From positions 1 through 34,031 of the forward strand of contig VEPI01000112.1 in the NCBI GenBank assembly GCA_012026935.1: a DNA stretch of 34,031 nucleotides, in the 5' to 3' direction. Source of the stretch: Melioribacter sp. Lineage in GTDB: Bacteria > Bacteroidota > Ignavibacteria > Ignavibacteriales > Melioribacteraceae. The stretch's first letter is position 1, and every line of letters begins with the position of its first letter. The notes beneath the pieces were generated by a model. The model saw only the letters and a list, made by a program, of their open reading frames with translations, was not told the DNA's origin and did no database searches. The position numbers and the translations under genes were made by a program. Shown here one piece after another: positions 7,455-16,385 of the stretch.

Positions 7455-8582
7455 TTAAATAGATTTTTTATAACATCTTCTCCGTTTGTGTAATCTGTTC
7501 TCAAAAAACCGCCATTGAGCTTGAATCTTTGGATTATCTTCCAGCTCTCGGTTGGTTTCTACTTTGCGGATTTTGTTCCTCACAAAAACTTTATTCGTTT
7601 CGTTTATCAGCATTGCATTTACACCTTTATTCTGTAACTCAGGGCGCACTGCCGTTAGATACAAATCTACATTAGGATTATTCTTCATTGCTCTTAAAAT
7701 ATGAATGAATCCGAATGGAAATAATTTTCCTTTGCCTTTTTGAACAGCAATTGAAAGCGATGGCATGGTAATTCCAAATGCTGCAACTTTATTATTGCTG
7801 TCTAAAATAATTGGGACGTAATCCGGTTTGATAAATCCGAAATATGCTTTTACATACATATCAATTTGTTTATCGGTTAATTCAACAAAACCAAAAAGAT
7901 CTTTATAAGCTTCGTTTATCAAATAAAAAATTTCCCTGGCATAAGGAAGCATCTCTTTTGCCTTTTTAACTTTTAAAATGTGAAGATGATTTCTTTCAGC
8001 TACTGCATCAGCTATTCGCGAAACTTTTTCCGGTCCGGAAACTGTCGGATCAAAGTTTACTAGGAACTCAATCCAATCCGCATCTTTTTCAAAACCAAGT
8101 TTCTCAATATGTTTTTTATAGTATGGATGATTGTAAATTGAACCGAAAGTACTGAGCTCATCAAATCCCTCAATCAGCATTCCTTCTCCGTCAAGATCCG
8201 TGAATCCAAGCGGACCATGAATTTTATTCATTCCTTTTTCTTTAGCCCAGCTTATAACTTGTTCGATTAATTTCTGTACCACTTGCTCATCATCAATAAA
8301 ATCAATCCATCCAAATCTTGCAGACTTTTGATTCCACTTCTCATTGTATTTGTGATTAATTATTCCTGCTATCCTTCCAACAATTTTGTCATTTTTATAG
8401 GCAAGCCAGTATTTTGCTTCGCAAAAATCGAATGCGGGATTTTTATCTTTTCTCAATGTCTTAAGTTCATCGAAGATTAGCGGCGGGACCCAATATTTAT
8501 TTTCTTGATATAGAGAGAATTGAAATTGAATAAATTGTTTTAACCCACTTTTTGTATTTACTTCTTTTAGAATTATGCTCAT
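7455..8582 (-). CDS. GNAT-like N-acetyltransferase family protein (about 375 aa)
   Basis: A cytosolic protein of 375 residues. The N-terminal half looks like a degenerate GNAT domain: ENKYWVPPLIFDE (29-41), EAKYWLAYKNDKIVGRIAGI and a later FGWIDFIDD. It is followed by KIHGPLGFTDLDGEGMLIEG and a second half with YLTAVRPELQNKGVNAMLI, an acetyl-CoA-site-like segment. Proteins of this length and pattern are common in Bacteroidetes and usually annotated only as GNAT family; the substrate is unknown. I chose ATG at 8580-8582; the TTG one codon upstream is less likely. The gene stands alone, with its own terminator. Confidence 0.7.
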   Translation of the reverse strand: MSIILKEVNTKSGLKQFIQFQFSLYQENKYWVPPLIFDELKTLRKDKNPAFDFCEAKYWLAYKNDKIVGRIAGIINHKYNEKWNQKSARFGWIDFIDDEQVVQKLIEQVISWAKEKGMNKIHGPLGFTDLDGEGMLIEGFDELSTFGSIYNHPYYKKHIEKLGFEKDADWIEFLVNFDPTVSGPEKVSRIADAVAERNHLHILKVKKAKEMLPYAREIFYLINEAYKDLFGFVELTDKQIDMYVKAYFGFIKPDYVPIILDSNNKVAAFGITMPSLSIAVQKGKGKLFPFGFIHILRAMKNNPNVDLYLTAVRPELQNKGVNAMLINETNKVFVRNKIRKVETNRELEDNPKIQAQWRFFENRLHKRRRCYKKSI

Positions 8583-8695
8583 CAATAGCTCTTGTTTATT
8601 TTTTATTACTAAAAATATTCTGAAAAATCATTTCAAGAATTGGAAAAATCTATAAATGAATTTGAGTAACACATTAAATAACATAAAGCATAATT

Positions 8696-8709
8696 CAAAC
8701 TACAGTTTG
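8696..8709. repeat. Short dyad CAAACT-AC-AGTTTG
   Basis: A 6-bp inverted repeat with a 2-nt spacer in the about 210-bp AT-rich gap between the GNAT-like gene and the receptor gene's terminator. It lies about 115 bp upstream of the GNAT-like gene start, so it could be an operator, but such dyads also arise by chance. Confidence 0.25.
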
Positions 8710-8794
8710 TTTATTGAAAATATAATGAATTAATAATTTCAATAAAATATCTACACGGTTAAGATAACATTTTTCAATTTGGATGAATAGAAAT

Positions 8795-8837
8795 AAAAAA
8801 CCCCGATTCGCCGTAAGCAGACCGGGGCTATTTTTTT
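8795..8837 (-). terminator. Rho-independent terminator of the outer-membrane receptor gene
   Basis: Stem CCCCG (8801-8805) with CGGGG (8823-8827). On the minus strand the hairpin is followed by six T (8800-8795). It starts about 15 nt past the receptor stop codon. Confidence 0.8.
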
Positions 8838-8851
8838 AACAATCTTGAAAA

Positions 8852-11404
8852 TTATAATTCGTCATATCCTTCTTCAATTCTTCTCTGCTTCTCTTGGTCC
8901 ATCATTTTGCCTTTTGTATCTACAAGACGGTATGAAATACCAAGATTAACTATTCGTGAATCGAATTTCCTTGTATTGATCATATAGTAATTTAGTCCGG
9001 TGGTTTCAGTGTTAAACTTACGAGAATTAAACAGATCCGAAATTCGCAGAGTAAATGCTAATCTTCCATCCATAAAATCTTTTCTTACCATTACGTCCAT
9101 CGAATACATTTCTTTCATTTTTGTTTGAGCTGCAGATCCGCCAAAGAACATTCCGCCGCCCATATCTCCGCCGCCTCTTCCGCCAGTATTTAACATTATT
9201 GACGGTGAAGAATAGAAGAACATCATTTGAAAAATAAAACCATCTGAAATTGTCATCGTTGAACTTAATCTTGCGCTCCAGCTGTAACTACCGGTTTCAC
9301 CGCCGAGTGTTCCTAAATCATCAACACTGTTATTGTAATAAGAAATATTTCCGTTTAGTCTCATCCAATCTGTAATTGGTGAATTAGCGACAAACTCTAC
9401 TCCGTACGATTTACCTTTTGAAATATTTTGGAAAGTAGAATACGTTACTCCATTTGGCATGAGTGTGCTTATCGTACTGATTAAATTTGTACTTAATCTA
9501 TAGAAAAGATTTGTTACCAATGAAGTTTTACCAAGTGTTTTTGTGTAACCAAGTTCTAATGCATTATGGTATTGCGGTCTTAAGTCAGGGTTACCTTTAA
9601 AAACATTTAATGAATCAGAACGGTCTTCATATGGATTTAGTTGTCTATTCTGCGGGCGGTCTATTCTCCGGCTGTAACTTAATTGGATTTCATCCAACCC
9701 GTTAAAATCATAACGCAAGTGAACTGTTGGATAAATATCAAAATAATTACTCTCGTAGGTTTGATTAGTTACATAGCTCATTCCTTTAACAAAAACTTGC
9801 TCGGCACGCAGACCTATTTGAGTTGTAAAACTTCCAAGTGAGTTTGAAAAAATTCCATAAAGTGCATGTACCTGTTCTTTATAATTATAATTATTATTAA
9901 TCAAATTACCTGCACCCCACATTTGATTAGAATAATCCCAATTCAAATAGTCGTTGAACATTGTCAAATCTTTTATCTGGCTGCGTAATCCGGATTCCAA
10001 TCTTCCCCAATCTCCAAGAGGTTGAACATAGTTAGCTTGGATTAACCATAACTTGTTGGCATTATCAGAAAGTGATCTTTGCAAGGTGGAAGTTTGATTA
10101 GGAATAAAATACAACTGGGAAATTTTTGAATCACTGTTCATAGAGCTTTGCGAATACATAACATCGCCAGTTAATTCTTGATTTTTGTTCTCATAGGTTT
10201 TTTTATAACTCAAAGTATAATTACCTGAGCTATTGTTGCGTACACCATCAGAAACTCTATTAAACTGGCTTTGAATATTATTCGGATCAGTGTAATTAAT
10301 ATTTCCGATTGTACTTCCGTTATTCATATCTCCAAATCTGAACTGTGCTGAAAGAGTTACAAATTCTTTATCTGCTAAATAATAATCTGCACCGATATTT
10401 AAACTGTGATTATTCATTCTATTCTGATTATCTGAATTTTGATCAAGTGTAGAATTAATATTTCCGTTTTGTGATGGAAAAGAAGAATTTCTAAGTGTAG
10501 TTCCTCCTCCACTCATGTTAAAAAATCTGCCGTCGTAACTAGAGAAAACATTAAAATTGTCTCCACGCAAATTCAAATTAACAGAAGAATTATATCTTCC
10601 TTTTGTTCCTGCGTTACCCATTAATGTTCCGTTAACGCCAAGATTAGAATTCTTTTTCAATATAACGTTAATAATCCCGGCTGTCCCTTCAGGATCATAT
10701 TTTGCTGAGGGATTAGTAACAATTTCAATACTCTCAATTTGACTGGCCGGAATTTGTGAAAGAACATCCGAACCGCTAAAGCCTGCTAACGCTGCTGGTC
10801 TTCCATCTACTAAAACATTTATATTGGTGTTTCCTCTTACTGCAACGCCGCCGTCTGCATCAACAGAAACTGAAGGAATATTTTGCATTACATCAACAGC
10901 AGTTCCACCTGAGTTGGCCATCAATTTATCAACAGTATAAACTTTCTTATCTAGATTTGAAGTTAATGCGTCTCTTTGAGATTGGACTACTACCTCATTC
11001 ATATTAACGTTTTTCGGTCTTAATTTAATTAGTCCGTATGTAATTTCGGTTTTGTTCGGAATAACAGTTAGAGAATCAAATCTTTTTGTTGAGTAACCGA
11101 TATAAGAAACCTTCATAAAATATCTTCCGTACATAACTTTGGATAATTCAAATTTTCCTTTTTGATCAGTCACAGTTCCATTTGCAACTGTTGAATCTTT
11201 CCATTTATAAATTACAATGTTTGCATATTCGATCGGTTCAGATGTTTGTGCGTCTATCACAGTACCGCTAATTTTTCCGATTGGTTGGAATTGCGAAGGA
11301 TTCATTCCACCTTGCTGCATTCTCTGCTGAGCTGAAAGCTCTAATGATAATACCAATACAATCGTAAAGAAAAAGAGCTTTCGAATAGTTGTAAAATTTT
11401 TCAT
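8852..11404 (-). CDS. TonB-dependent receptor-like outer-membrane beta-barrel protein
   Basis: An 850-residue outer-membrane protein. Order of parts: signal peptide (1-25, ending LELSAQ); a short Met/Gln-rich stretch; a carboxypeptidase-like regulatory domain (about 43-120, GKISGTVIDAQTSEPIEYAN...VSYIGYST); a plug domain (about 135-250: NEVVVQ, IPSVSVDADGGVAVRGNTNI, IESIEIVTNPSAKYDPEGTA, IINVILKK); then a long beta-barrel. The architecture is that of the Bacteroidetes 'outer membrane beta-barrel family' receptors rather than SusC, and no SusD gene is beside it. A Gly/Met-rich loop (NTGGRGGGDMGGGMFFGG) lies near residue 770. AGGAG precedes the ATG. No siderophore or metal gene is adjacent, so the substrate is unknown. 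Confidence 0.9.
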   Translation of the reverse strand: MKNFTTIRKLFFFTIVLVLSLELSAQQRMQQGGMNPSQFQPIGKISGTVIDAQTSEPIEYANIVIYKWKDSTVANGTVTDQKGKFELSKVMYGRYFMKVSYIGYSTKRFDSLTVIPNKTEITYGLIKLRPKNVNMNEVVVQSQRDALTSNLDKKVYTVDKLMANSGGTAVDVMQNIPSVSVDADGGVAVRGNTNINVLVDGRPAALAGFSGSDVLSQIPASQIESIEIVTNPSAKYDPEGTAGIINVILKKNSNLGVNGTLMGNAGTKGRYNSSVNLNLRGDNFNVFSSYDGRFFNMSGGGTTLRNSSFPSQNGNINSTLDQNSDNQNRMNNHSLNIGADYYLADKEFVTLSAQFRFGDMNNGSTIGNINYTDPNNIQSQFNRVSDGVRNNSSGNYTLSYKKTYENKNQELTGDVMYSQSSMNSDSKISQLYFIPNQTSTLQRSLSDNANKLWLIQANYVQPLGDWGRLESGLRSQIKDLTMFNDYLNWDYSNQMWGAGNLINNNYNYKEQVHALYGIFSNSLGSFTTQIGLRAEQVFVKGMSYVTNQTYESNYFDIYPTVHLRYDFNGLDEIQLSYSRRIDRPQNRQLNPYEDRSDSLNVFKGNPDLRPQYHNALELGYTKTLGKTSLVTNLFYRLSTNLISTISTLMPNGVTYSTFQNISKGKSYGVEFVANSPITDWMRLNGNISYYNNSVDDLGTLGGETGSYSWSARLSSTMTISDGFIFQMMFFYSSPSIMLNTGGRGGGDMGGGMFFGGSAAQTKMKEMYSMDVMVRKDFMDGRLAFTLRISDLFNSRKFNTETTGLNYYMINTRKFDSRIVNLGISYRLVDTKGKMMDQEKQRRIEEGYDEL

Positions 11405-11451
11405 GTTCTCCTGCTTTCGTGATTATTAAAAGTTGTTCGTCATTGAAACAC

Positions 11452-11459
11452 CAAAAATA
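11452..11459 (-). promoter_or_regulatory. TAnnTTTG -7 element for the receptor gene
   Basis: TATTTTTG on the minus strand, an exact TAnnTTTG match, about 48 nt upstream of the receptor ATG. The upstream TTTG is 26 nt away rather than 19-21, so only the -7 half is well supported. Confidence 0.4.
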
Positions 11460-11542
11460 TCTATTTGGTTTAATTTAGATGACATCAAATGATTATTGTT
11501 TCCTTCATTTAACTTTTTTTAACAATTTTTTTTGAATATACG

Positions 11543-11704
11543 TTAAGATAGTATGCAGACGCCTTTAATAATTATTGTATTAACTAATGATGAGAGTGAG
11601 AGGTTTGATCTTTGTTTTACCAGAAGAAGTTTTTTTTCTTCAATATAATTTCGGGCTTCCAATTTATAGAAGTAAACGCCGCTCGGAAGATTTGACCAAT
11701 CGAA
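11543..11704 (-). pseudogene. Decayed C-terminal secretion-domain (T9SS type A-like) remnant
   Basis: The minus strand here reads FDWSNLPSGVYFYKLEARN then YIEEKKLLLVK, the unmistakable end of a type A C-terminal sorting domain (compare LPSGVYFYTLKAGEFIETKK in the M1 peptidase of this window). There is no intact gene: an in-frame TAA lies immediately upstream (11705-11707), the preceding NPFNP and DxLGxEV segments are missing or out of frame, and the reading frame continues 24 codons past the usual KKLLLVK end to a TAA at 11543-11545. It is the tail of a deleted or frameshifted secreted protein, possibly moved here by recombination. Confidence 0.75.
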
Positions 11705-11958
11705 TTAAGAAAAAGTTAATAATGTAATTGATCAAGGGCAATTAATTGAAGTGTTGCCTGCTTATAGTATTGTAATAAGTATCAATTATTTCATGTTTCG
11801 CCGTAAGGAAAGTCTGTTTTGTTCGTCTATATCTATCATTAAGAATAGCAGTTAGAACAGAAGTAGGCTAAAAAATCTTTCTAAATGTAAGTTGAATTAT
11901 TGCTAAATAATTTTTGTTATCATTTAAGTAAAACCGACTAACTCAATAAGGGATTGTC

Positions 11959-12630
11959 ATGAAAGAAATTAAAAAAATATATTTACTAACATTTCTATTT
12001 TTAATCGGATGTAATTCCAACTCAAAAAATAATTTATCAACAGCAGATGTAAATGCTCAGTCAAAAATTGAGGGTAAGATGAACGATCAAAATAAATATG
12101 AAGTTGCAACTTTCGGCGCCGGATGTTTCTGGTGCACTGAGGCAGTATTTCAAAGATTAAAAGGAGTTGTTAAAGTTGAAAGCGGTTACAGTGGTGGTTC
12201 AGTTCCAAATCCTTCCTATGAAGCTGTCTGCACCGGAAAAACGGGACATGCTGAATGCTCACAAATAACTTATGATCCAAAAATAATTTCTTATAAAGAA
12301 CTGTTGGAAGTCTTCTGGAAAACTCATGATCCGACTACGCTTAACCGACAAGGTGCCGATGCTGGAACACAATACCGCTCAGTAATTTTTTATCACAACG
12401 ATGAGCAGAAACAACTTGCAGAGAAATACAAAAATGAGTTAGAGTCCGCTCAGATTTGGAGCGATCCTATTGTAACAGAGATAAGTCAACTTAAAAACTT
12501 TTATAAAGCGGAAGATTACCATCAGAATTATTACAACCAAAATGGCAACAAACCATATTGCAGTTTTGTAATTACACCTAAGATTGAGAAATTCAAAAAA
12601 GTTTTTGCTGAGAAGCTAAAGAAAGAATAG
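11959..12630 (+). CDS. msrA: Peptide-methionine (S)-S-oxide reductase MsrA, lipoprotein form
   Basis: Repairs oxidised methionine by reducing methionine-(S)-sulfoxide. It has 223 residues. An N-terminal lipoprotein signal (lipobox LIGC, Cys18) is followed by a linker (19-45) and the MsrA domain. The catalytic motif is [13 protein letters not shown] (52-64) with nucleophile Cys56, then [19 protein letters not shown] and [15 protein letters not shown]-terminal Cys in KPYCSFVI is the likely resolving Cys. The lipobox predicts a periplasmic, membrane-anchored enzyme that would protect exported proteins; its electron donor is not encoded nearby. There is no MsrB fusion or neighbour. A GGGAT ribosome binding site lies just before the ATG. 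Confidence 0.93.
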   Translation: MKEIKKIYLLTFLFLIGCNSNSKNNLSTADVNAQSKIEGKMNDQNKYEVATFGAGCFWCTEAVFQRLKGVVKVESGYSGGSVPNPSYEAVCTGKTGHAECSQITYDPKIISYKELLEVFWKTHDPTTLNRQGADAGTQYRSVIFYHNDEQKQLAEKYKNELESAQIWSDPIVTEISQLKNFYKAEDYHQNYYNQNGNKPYCSFVITPKIEKFKKVFAEKLKKE

Positions 12631-12640
12631 TTAACAAAAT

Positions 12641-12677
12641 GTCATTCCGGCTTCTGCCGGAATGACAATACTATTTT
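12641..12677. terminator. Perfect 11-bp hairpin between convergent genes (terminator or dispersed palindrome)
   Basis: GTCATTCCGGC (12641-12651), TTCT loop, GCCGGAATGAC (12656-12666). On the plus strand TATTTTTT follows 5 nt later, so it can end msrA; it may also end the S9 peptidase transcript from the other side. The sequence resembles GTCATTCC-type palindromes that occur in many copies in diverse bacterial genomes. Confidence 0.7.
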
Positions 12678-12701
12678 TTCAATATCAACTTAAACTATTC
12701 G

Positions 12702-14921
12702 TTAAAGATTTTTCTTCCAGAATTCCAGCATTTTATTGTAAAGATGAATTTGTGCCGGGCGGTCGGAAATTCCGTGTTGTCTCATCGGGTAAATCATTAA
12801 ATCAAACATGATATTTGCTTTTATCAGCTCATCCATAAATGCATACGCATTTTGGATGTGAACGTTATCATCATAAGTACCATGAACGATCATCAATCTG
12901 CCGTGTAAACTTTTTGCACTTTTTACCAGAGAAGTTTTATCATATCCGTCTGGGTTAACTTCCGGGGTTTTCATAACTGACTCAGCAAACTTTGAATCGT
13001 AAAAATGCCAATCGGTAACTGCGGCAACTGCAATTCCAGCTTTAAATTCTTTCGAGTGAGTCATTGCATTCAATGTAAATGTTCCGCCTCCGCTCCAACC
13101 CCAAACCCCGACCCGCGATGAATCAATATATGATTGTTTCTTGAACCATTTAACTCCATCAACCAAATCATTCAGTTCAACTTCGCCGCCAAAATTTCTA
13201 TCAATTAAATTTTCCAATTTTTTACTTATTGCTGCCGAGATCCGCGGATCAATCAATGCAACTAAGAATCCGTTATCTAACAAAACTTGATCGTAATAAA
13301 TTGAGCCGCGCCATTTATTTAATACTTGCGGCGCCGATGGTCCACCGTAAACGTAAATAATTAAAGGATATTTTTTATTCGGATCAAAGTCTTTAGGTTT
13401 CATAATTTCTGCCGGAAGCGGAAATCCGTCGCGTGCCGGGACAGTAAATTGTTCCGGTCGTTGTAAATCAAGAGAAGCTAATTTATCTGAGTCATAGCCG
13501 GCAATTTGCTTAACAAGCTTTCCATCACTTTTGTAAAGAGTTAGAACAGGTGGTGTTTTAATATTTGAGTAAGTATCCAGATAATATTTTAAATCAGAAC
13601 TAAAATTGATTGCATGAGTTCCTTCTTCTTTGGAAATACGTTTCATTCCCGTTCCATCAAACTTAATGCTGTAGAGATATTTTTCTGTTGCTGATTTTTC
13701 TTGTGCAGTGAAATAAATAATTTCATTCTTTTCATCTACAGCGCTTATTGATTTCCTCACCCAAAATGCCGAACCGCCGCTTGCAACAACAGCCCAATCT
13801 CCTTTTGTAACTTGATTAATCAACTTACCTTCATCTGAAAATCTGTAAATGTGTGCGTAACCGCTTCGTTCTGATACCCAGAAAAATTCTTTTCCATTTT
13901 TAATGAAATAAAGATCGTCCGAAACATTCACCCAGCAAGGGTCAGTTTCTTTCAATATCAGTTTTACTTTTCCGTTCGTGCAGTCTGCAAAGAATAAATC
14001 AAGTTCATCCTGCATTCTATTCATTGTCTCGATAGAAACCTGTTTACTTCCGGGCAGCCAATTTACACGGATAATATACTCGTAAGGATTGTTTGAGAAA
14101 TCAAGCCAGGTTGTTTTTGCGGTTTCTATCTCAGCAACACCAACTTTTACAACCGGATTAGTTCCACCTGTTTTTGGATATCTTTGCTTGATAACGTTCG
14201 GTACTGCTTGTTTAAAATCAGAGTAGTACATAATGCTAACCGGTGATTCATCCGTTTGCAAATAAGCAATCGCTTTGGAATCGTTCGACCACCAATAAGC
14301 AACATCCCTCCGTCCGAAAACTTCTTCCCAATAGACCCAGTTCAAAGTTCCGTTAAGCAAAGTTTCCGTGCCGTCGGTTGTAATTGCCTTTTCAGTTTTG
14401 GTTTTAATATCATAAACAAAAATATTGTTGGTTCTTACATAAGCAATTAGTTGTCCGTCAGGTGAAAAGCTAATGTTCTTCTCATCTTCTTTTGTATTAG
14501 TCACTTGTTCAAAAGAAGCGCTTTTCAGATTGAGCAGAAAAATATCGCCGTCAAAAAGATAAAGAGCATTCTCACCGTTTTTATCATATGAATTTGGCTG
14601 CATTAATATTGCGGGGGTTTTTTCATGAAGAATATCTTTTAAACTCTCCAGAGCTTTTTTCAAATCAAGTGCTGGTTTAGTGGCTGTGGTTGATGGATCG
14701 AATAACTCAATTGTTCTTTGATCAGCCGGCTTACGCGGATCATACATCATTGCATTACCATTTCCAAGCCACTGAACATTCGGTAACTGCGTAATTGATT
14801 GTGCTTCCGGTGAATATCTCCACTCAATAGAAAGTTTTTTCTTCTCTTGTGCTGATACAAGTATAGAAAATATTAACAACAGTATTAACACGCTCTGCAA
14901 TCTTCGGTGAATTTGTAACAT
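12702..14921 (-). CDS. DPP IV-like S9B family serine peptidase, secreted
   Basis: Prolyl dipeptidyl-peptidase-type enzyme, expected to remove X-Pro (or related) dipeptides from peptides in the periplasm. It has 739 residues: a signal peptide (ending LVSAQ, 25), the DPP IV beta-propeller and an alpha/beta-hydrolase domain. The propeller carries the double-Glu substrate motif in NWVYWEEVFGR (Glu199, Glu200). The catalytic triad is Ser610 (GWSGGG; the family often has GWSYGG), Asp684 (HGTYDDNVH) and His716 (MRQHGI), spaced as in human DPP IV. GGAG precedes the ATG. It is the last gene of the M28 / unknown / S9 operon, 27 bp after its neighbour. Confidence 0.92.
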   Translation of the reverse strand: MLQIHRRLQSVLILLLIFSILVSAQEKKKLSIEWRYSPEAQSITQLPNVQWLGNGNAMMYDPRKPADQRTIELFDPSTTATKPALDLKKALESLKDILHEKTPAILMQPNSYDKNGENALYLFDGDIFLLNLKSASFEQVTNTKEDEKNISFSPDGQLIAYVRTNNIFVYDIKTKTEKAITTDGTETLLNGTLNWVYWEEVFGRRDVAYWWSNDSKAIAYLQTDESPVSIMYYSDFKQAVPNVIKQRYPKTGGTNPVVKVGVAEIETAKTTWLDFSNNPYEYIIRVNWLPGSKQVSIETMNRMQDELDLFFADCTNGKVKLILKETDPCWVNVSDDLYFIKNGKEFFWVSERSGYAHIYRFSDEGKLINQVTKGDWAVVASGGSAFWVRKSISAVDEKNEIIYFTAQEKSATEKYLYSIKFDGTGMKRISKEEGTHAINFSSDLKYYLDTYSNIKTPPVLTLYKSDGKLVKQIAGYDSDKLASLDLQRPEQFTVPARDGFPLPAEIMKPKDFDPNKKYPLIIYVYGGPSAPQVLNKWRGSIYYDQVLLDNGFLVALIDPRISAAISKKLENLIDRNFGGEVELNDLVDGVKWFKKQSYIDSSRVGVWGWSGGGTFTLNAMTHSKEFKAGIAVAAVTDWHFYDSKFAESVMKTPEVNPDGYDKTSLVKSAKSLHGRLMIVHGTYDDNVHIQNAYAFMDELIKANIMFDLMIYPMRQHGISDRPAQIHLYNKMLEFWKKNL

Positions 14922-14948
14922 GATTGAACTCCGTTTTATTTTATTTCA

Positions 14949-16361
14949 TTATTTGATCAATACCATCTTGCTGCTTATTACCTTCCGGTTATGCGTTATC
15001 AAATAGAAATAGACCCCTGAAGTAACTTCTCTCTCAAAATCGTCCTTACCGTTCCATATAACAAAATGCTCACCGGCGTCTTTTTCTTCTCTTAATAACT
15101 CCCTTACTTTTTCTCCAAGTAAATTATAAATAACGATTGAGACATTTTCGCGTTTGGACAAAACAAAATTTATAGTTGTGCCGGGATTAAATGGATTCGG
15201 GTAATTACCCTTTAGCAAAAAGTCGGTTGGCAATTCCTTTTCATCTTTTACATCAGTTACAGATAATGTTTGATGGAGGTAAACGTAAGGCGAATCAATT
15301 ATCGGAATTCCACCTTTGAACTTTGCAAATCTTATGTCTAAGGCATGAATTCGTTTTTCTTCCTTCATTGAGAAAATAAATAAGGAATCATTTTTTATGT
15401 GAGCGAATAAATTTCCGTCCCTATCAAAGCTATATGAAGAACCGTAATTACTTATTACAACTTGTTTATTAGTGAAAGAATTCGTGCTGAGATCAAGATT
15501 TTCTTTTACCAAATTGCCGCTTTCAATATAATATAGATTTCCGTTTACAAATCTCCACTTAAACCATATAGGAAGTATTAAAGTGTCCCCTGCGGGTTTC
15601 AATCTTTTAATAATAGAAATCTTATTATTTTCAAAAGAGGATAAGCAAAATACTCCCCATACATCACTCTGATATAAATATAAATTACCGGTTATGTAAT
15701 TGATTTTAGAAGGACCCCCAAAACTTTGGTTATTATTATCCTCTATGCTAATCTCTTGATCAAGTTTAAGAAGAGGTGATATTGAAAAATCTTCGAGATA
15801 GTAACTAAATGTATACGGCGTCCCTTCGAGAACTACTAACTCTTTATCACCTACTTTACCAGCAAAGTGAATCACTGCTTTGTTATTAACTTTTTGAAAT
15901 TGGTATAATGAATCGTTCCTTAAAAATACGGCTGCACCTCTTCTGCCGTAATAAATCCATACACCTGCAGAAGTTTTTCTTATCTGCGGGTCAAAATAAT
16001 AATACGAACCAAGATTATCGTAACCCGGATGATCTTCAAACAATAAACGGCTGTTTCCGGTGGCTGTATTATACAAATGCCCGTTAATCCATGGATAATG
16101 AGATACTCGGTCCTCACCGGAACTGTTAAATAGCAAATATGTTGTGGAATCATGGACAAAAACATTTGAACATCGTGTCGAATATGTTTCACCTGAATCA
16201 TTTCTACCAACCCAATTCCAGAGAGTGTCGCTTAAATCAATGTTTGGTTTCGTAAAATTAATCCGTAACAGATTCCCTCTCGTTTCCGAAACCTGGCTAT
16301 ACTGAATACTACATAAAATAAATAGAATGAATACTGCTTTTAAAACAATAATTCTTTTCAT
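14949..16361 (-). CDS. Unknown secreted protein with T9SS type A-like C-terminal domain
   Basis: A 470-residue protein with a signal peptide (about 1-22). The central region (30-380) has no domain I recognise; repeated short beta-strand patterns with W/Y-rich turns (for example FDRDGNLFAHIKNDSLFIF) suggest a beta-propeller-like fold. The C-terminal about 85 residues form a typical sorting domain: LLKGNYPNPFNPGTTINF, then NLLGEKVRELL, SGVYFYLI and a final KMVLIK. This predicts export through the outer membrane and surface attachment or release. GGGGG precedes the ATG. It lies between two secreted peptidases with 24- and 27-bp gaps and so is probably made with them; the role is unknown. Confidence 0.85.
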   Translation of the reverse strand: MKRIIVLKAVFILFILCSIQYSQVSETRGNLLRINFTKPNIDLSDTLWNWVGRNDSGETYSTRCSNVFVHDSTTYLLFNSSGEDRVSHYPWINGHLYNTATGNSRLLFEDHPGYDNLGSYYYFDPQIRKTSAGVWIYYGRRGAAVFLRNDSLYQFQKVNNKAVIHFAGKVGDKELVVLEGTPYTFSYYLEDFSISPLLKLDQEISIEDNNNQSFGGPSKINYITGNLYLYQSDVWGVFCLSSFENNKISIIKRLKPAGDTLILPIWFKWRFVNGNLYYIESGNLVKENLDLSTNSFTNKQVVISNYGSSYSFDRDGNLFAHIKNDSLFIFSMKEEKRIHALDIRFAKFKGGIPIIDSPYVYLHQTLSVTDVKDEKELPTDFLLKGNYPNPFNPGTTINFVLSKRENVSIVIYNLLGEKVRELLREEKDAGEHFVIWNGKDDFEREVTSGVYFYLITHNRKVISSKMVLIK

Positions 16362-16385
16362 TTTGAACCCCCTTACATTTGAACA

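Larger units (their letters stand above)
11405..11958. other. 554-bp gene-free region between the receptor and msrA
   Basis: The longest stretch without an intact gene. It holds the receptor promoter element (11452-11459) and a minus-strand remnant of a secretion-domain gene (11543-11704). Next to these is a short minus-strand open stretch (about 11748-11863) of some 38 codons (SVLTAILNDRYRRTKQTF... to RQHFN, then TAA) that I do not recognise. The last 90 bp before msrA are AT-rich, with no clear promoter match. Confidence 0.7.

Noticed and set aside
11748-11863. 38-codon minus-strand open stretch as a separate small gene or transposase fragment
   Set aside because: No ribosome binding site, no clear start codon and no recognisable motif; recorded only as part of the gene-free region.
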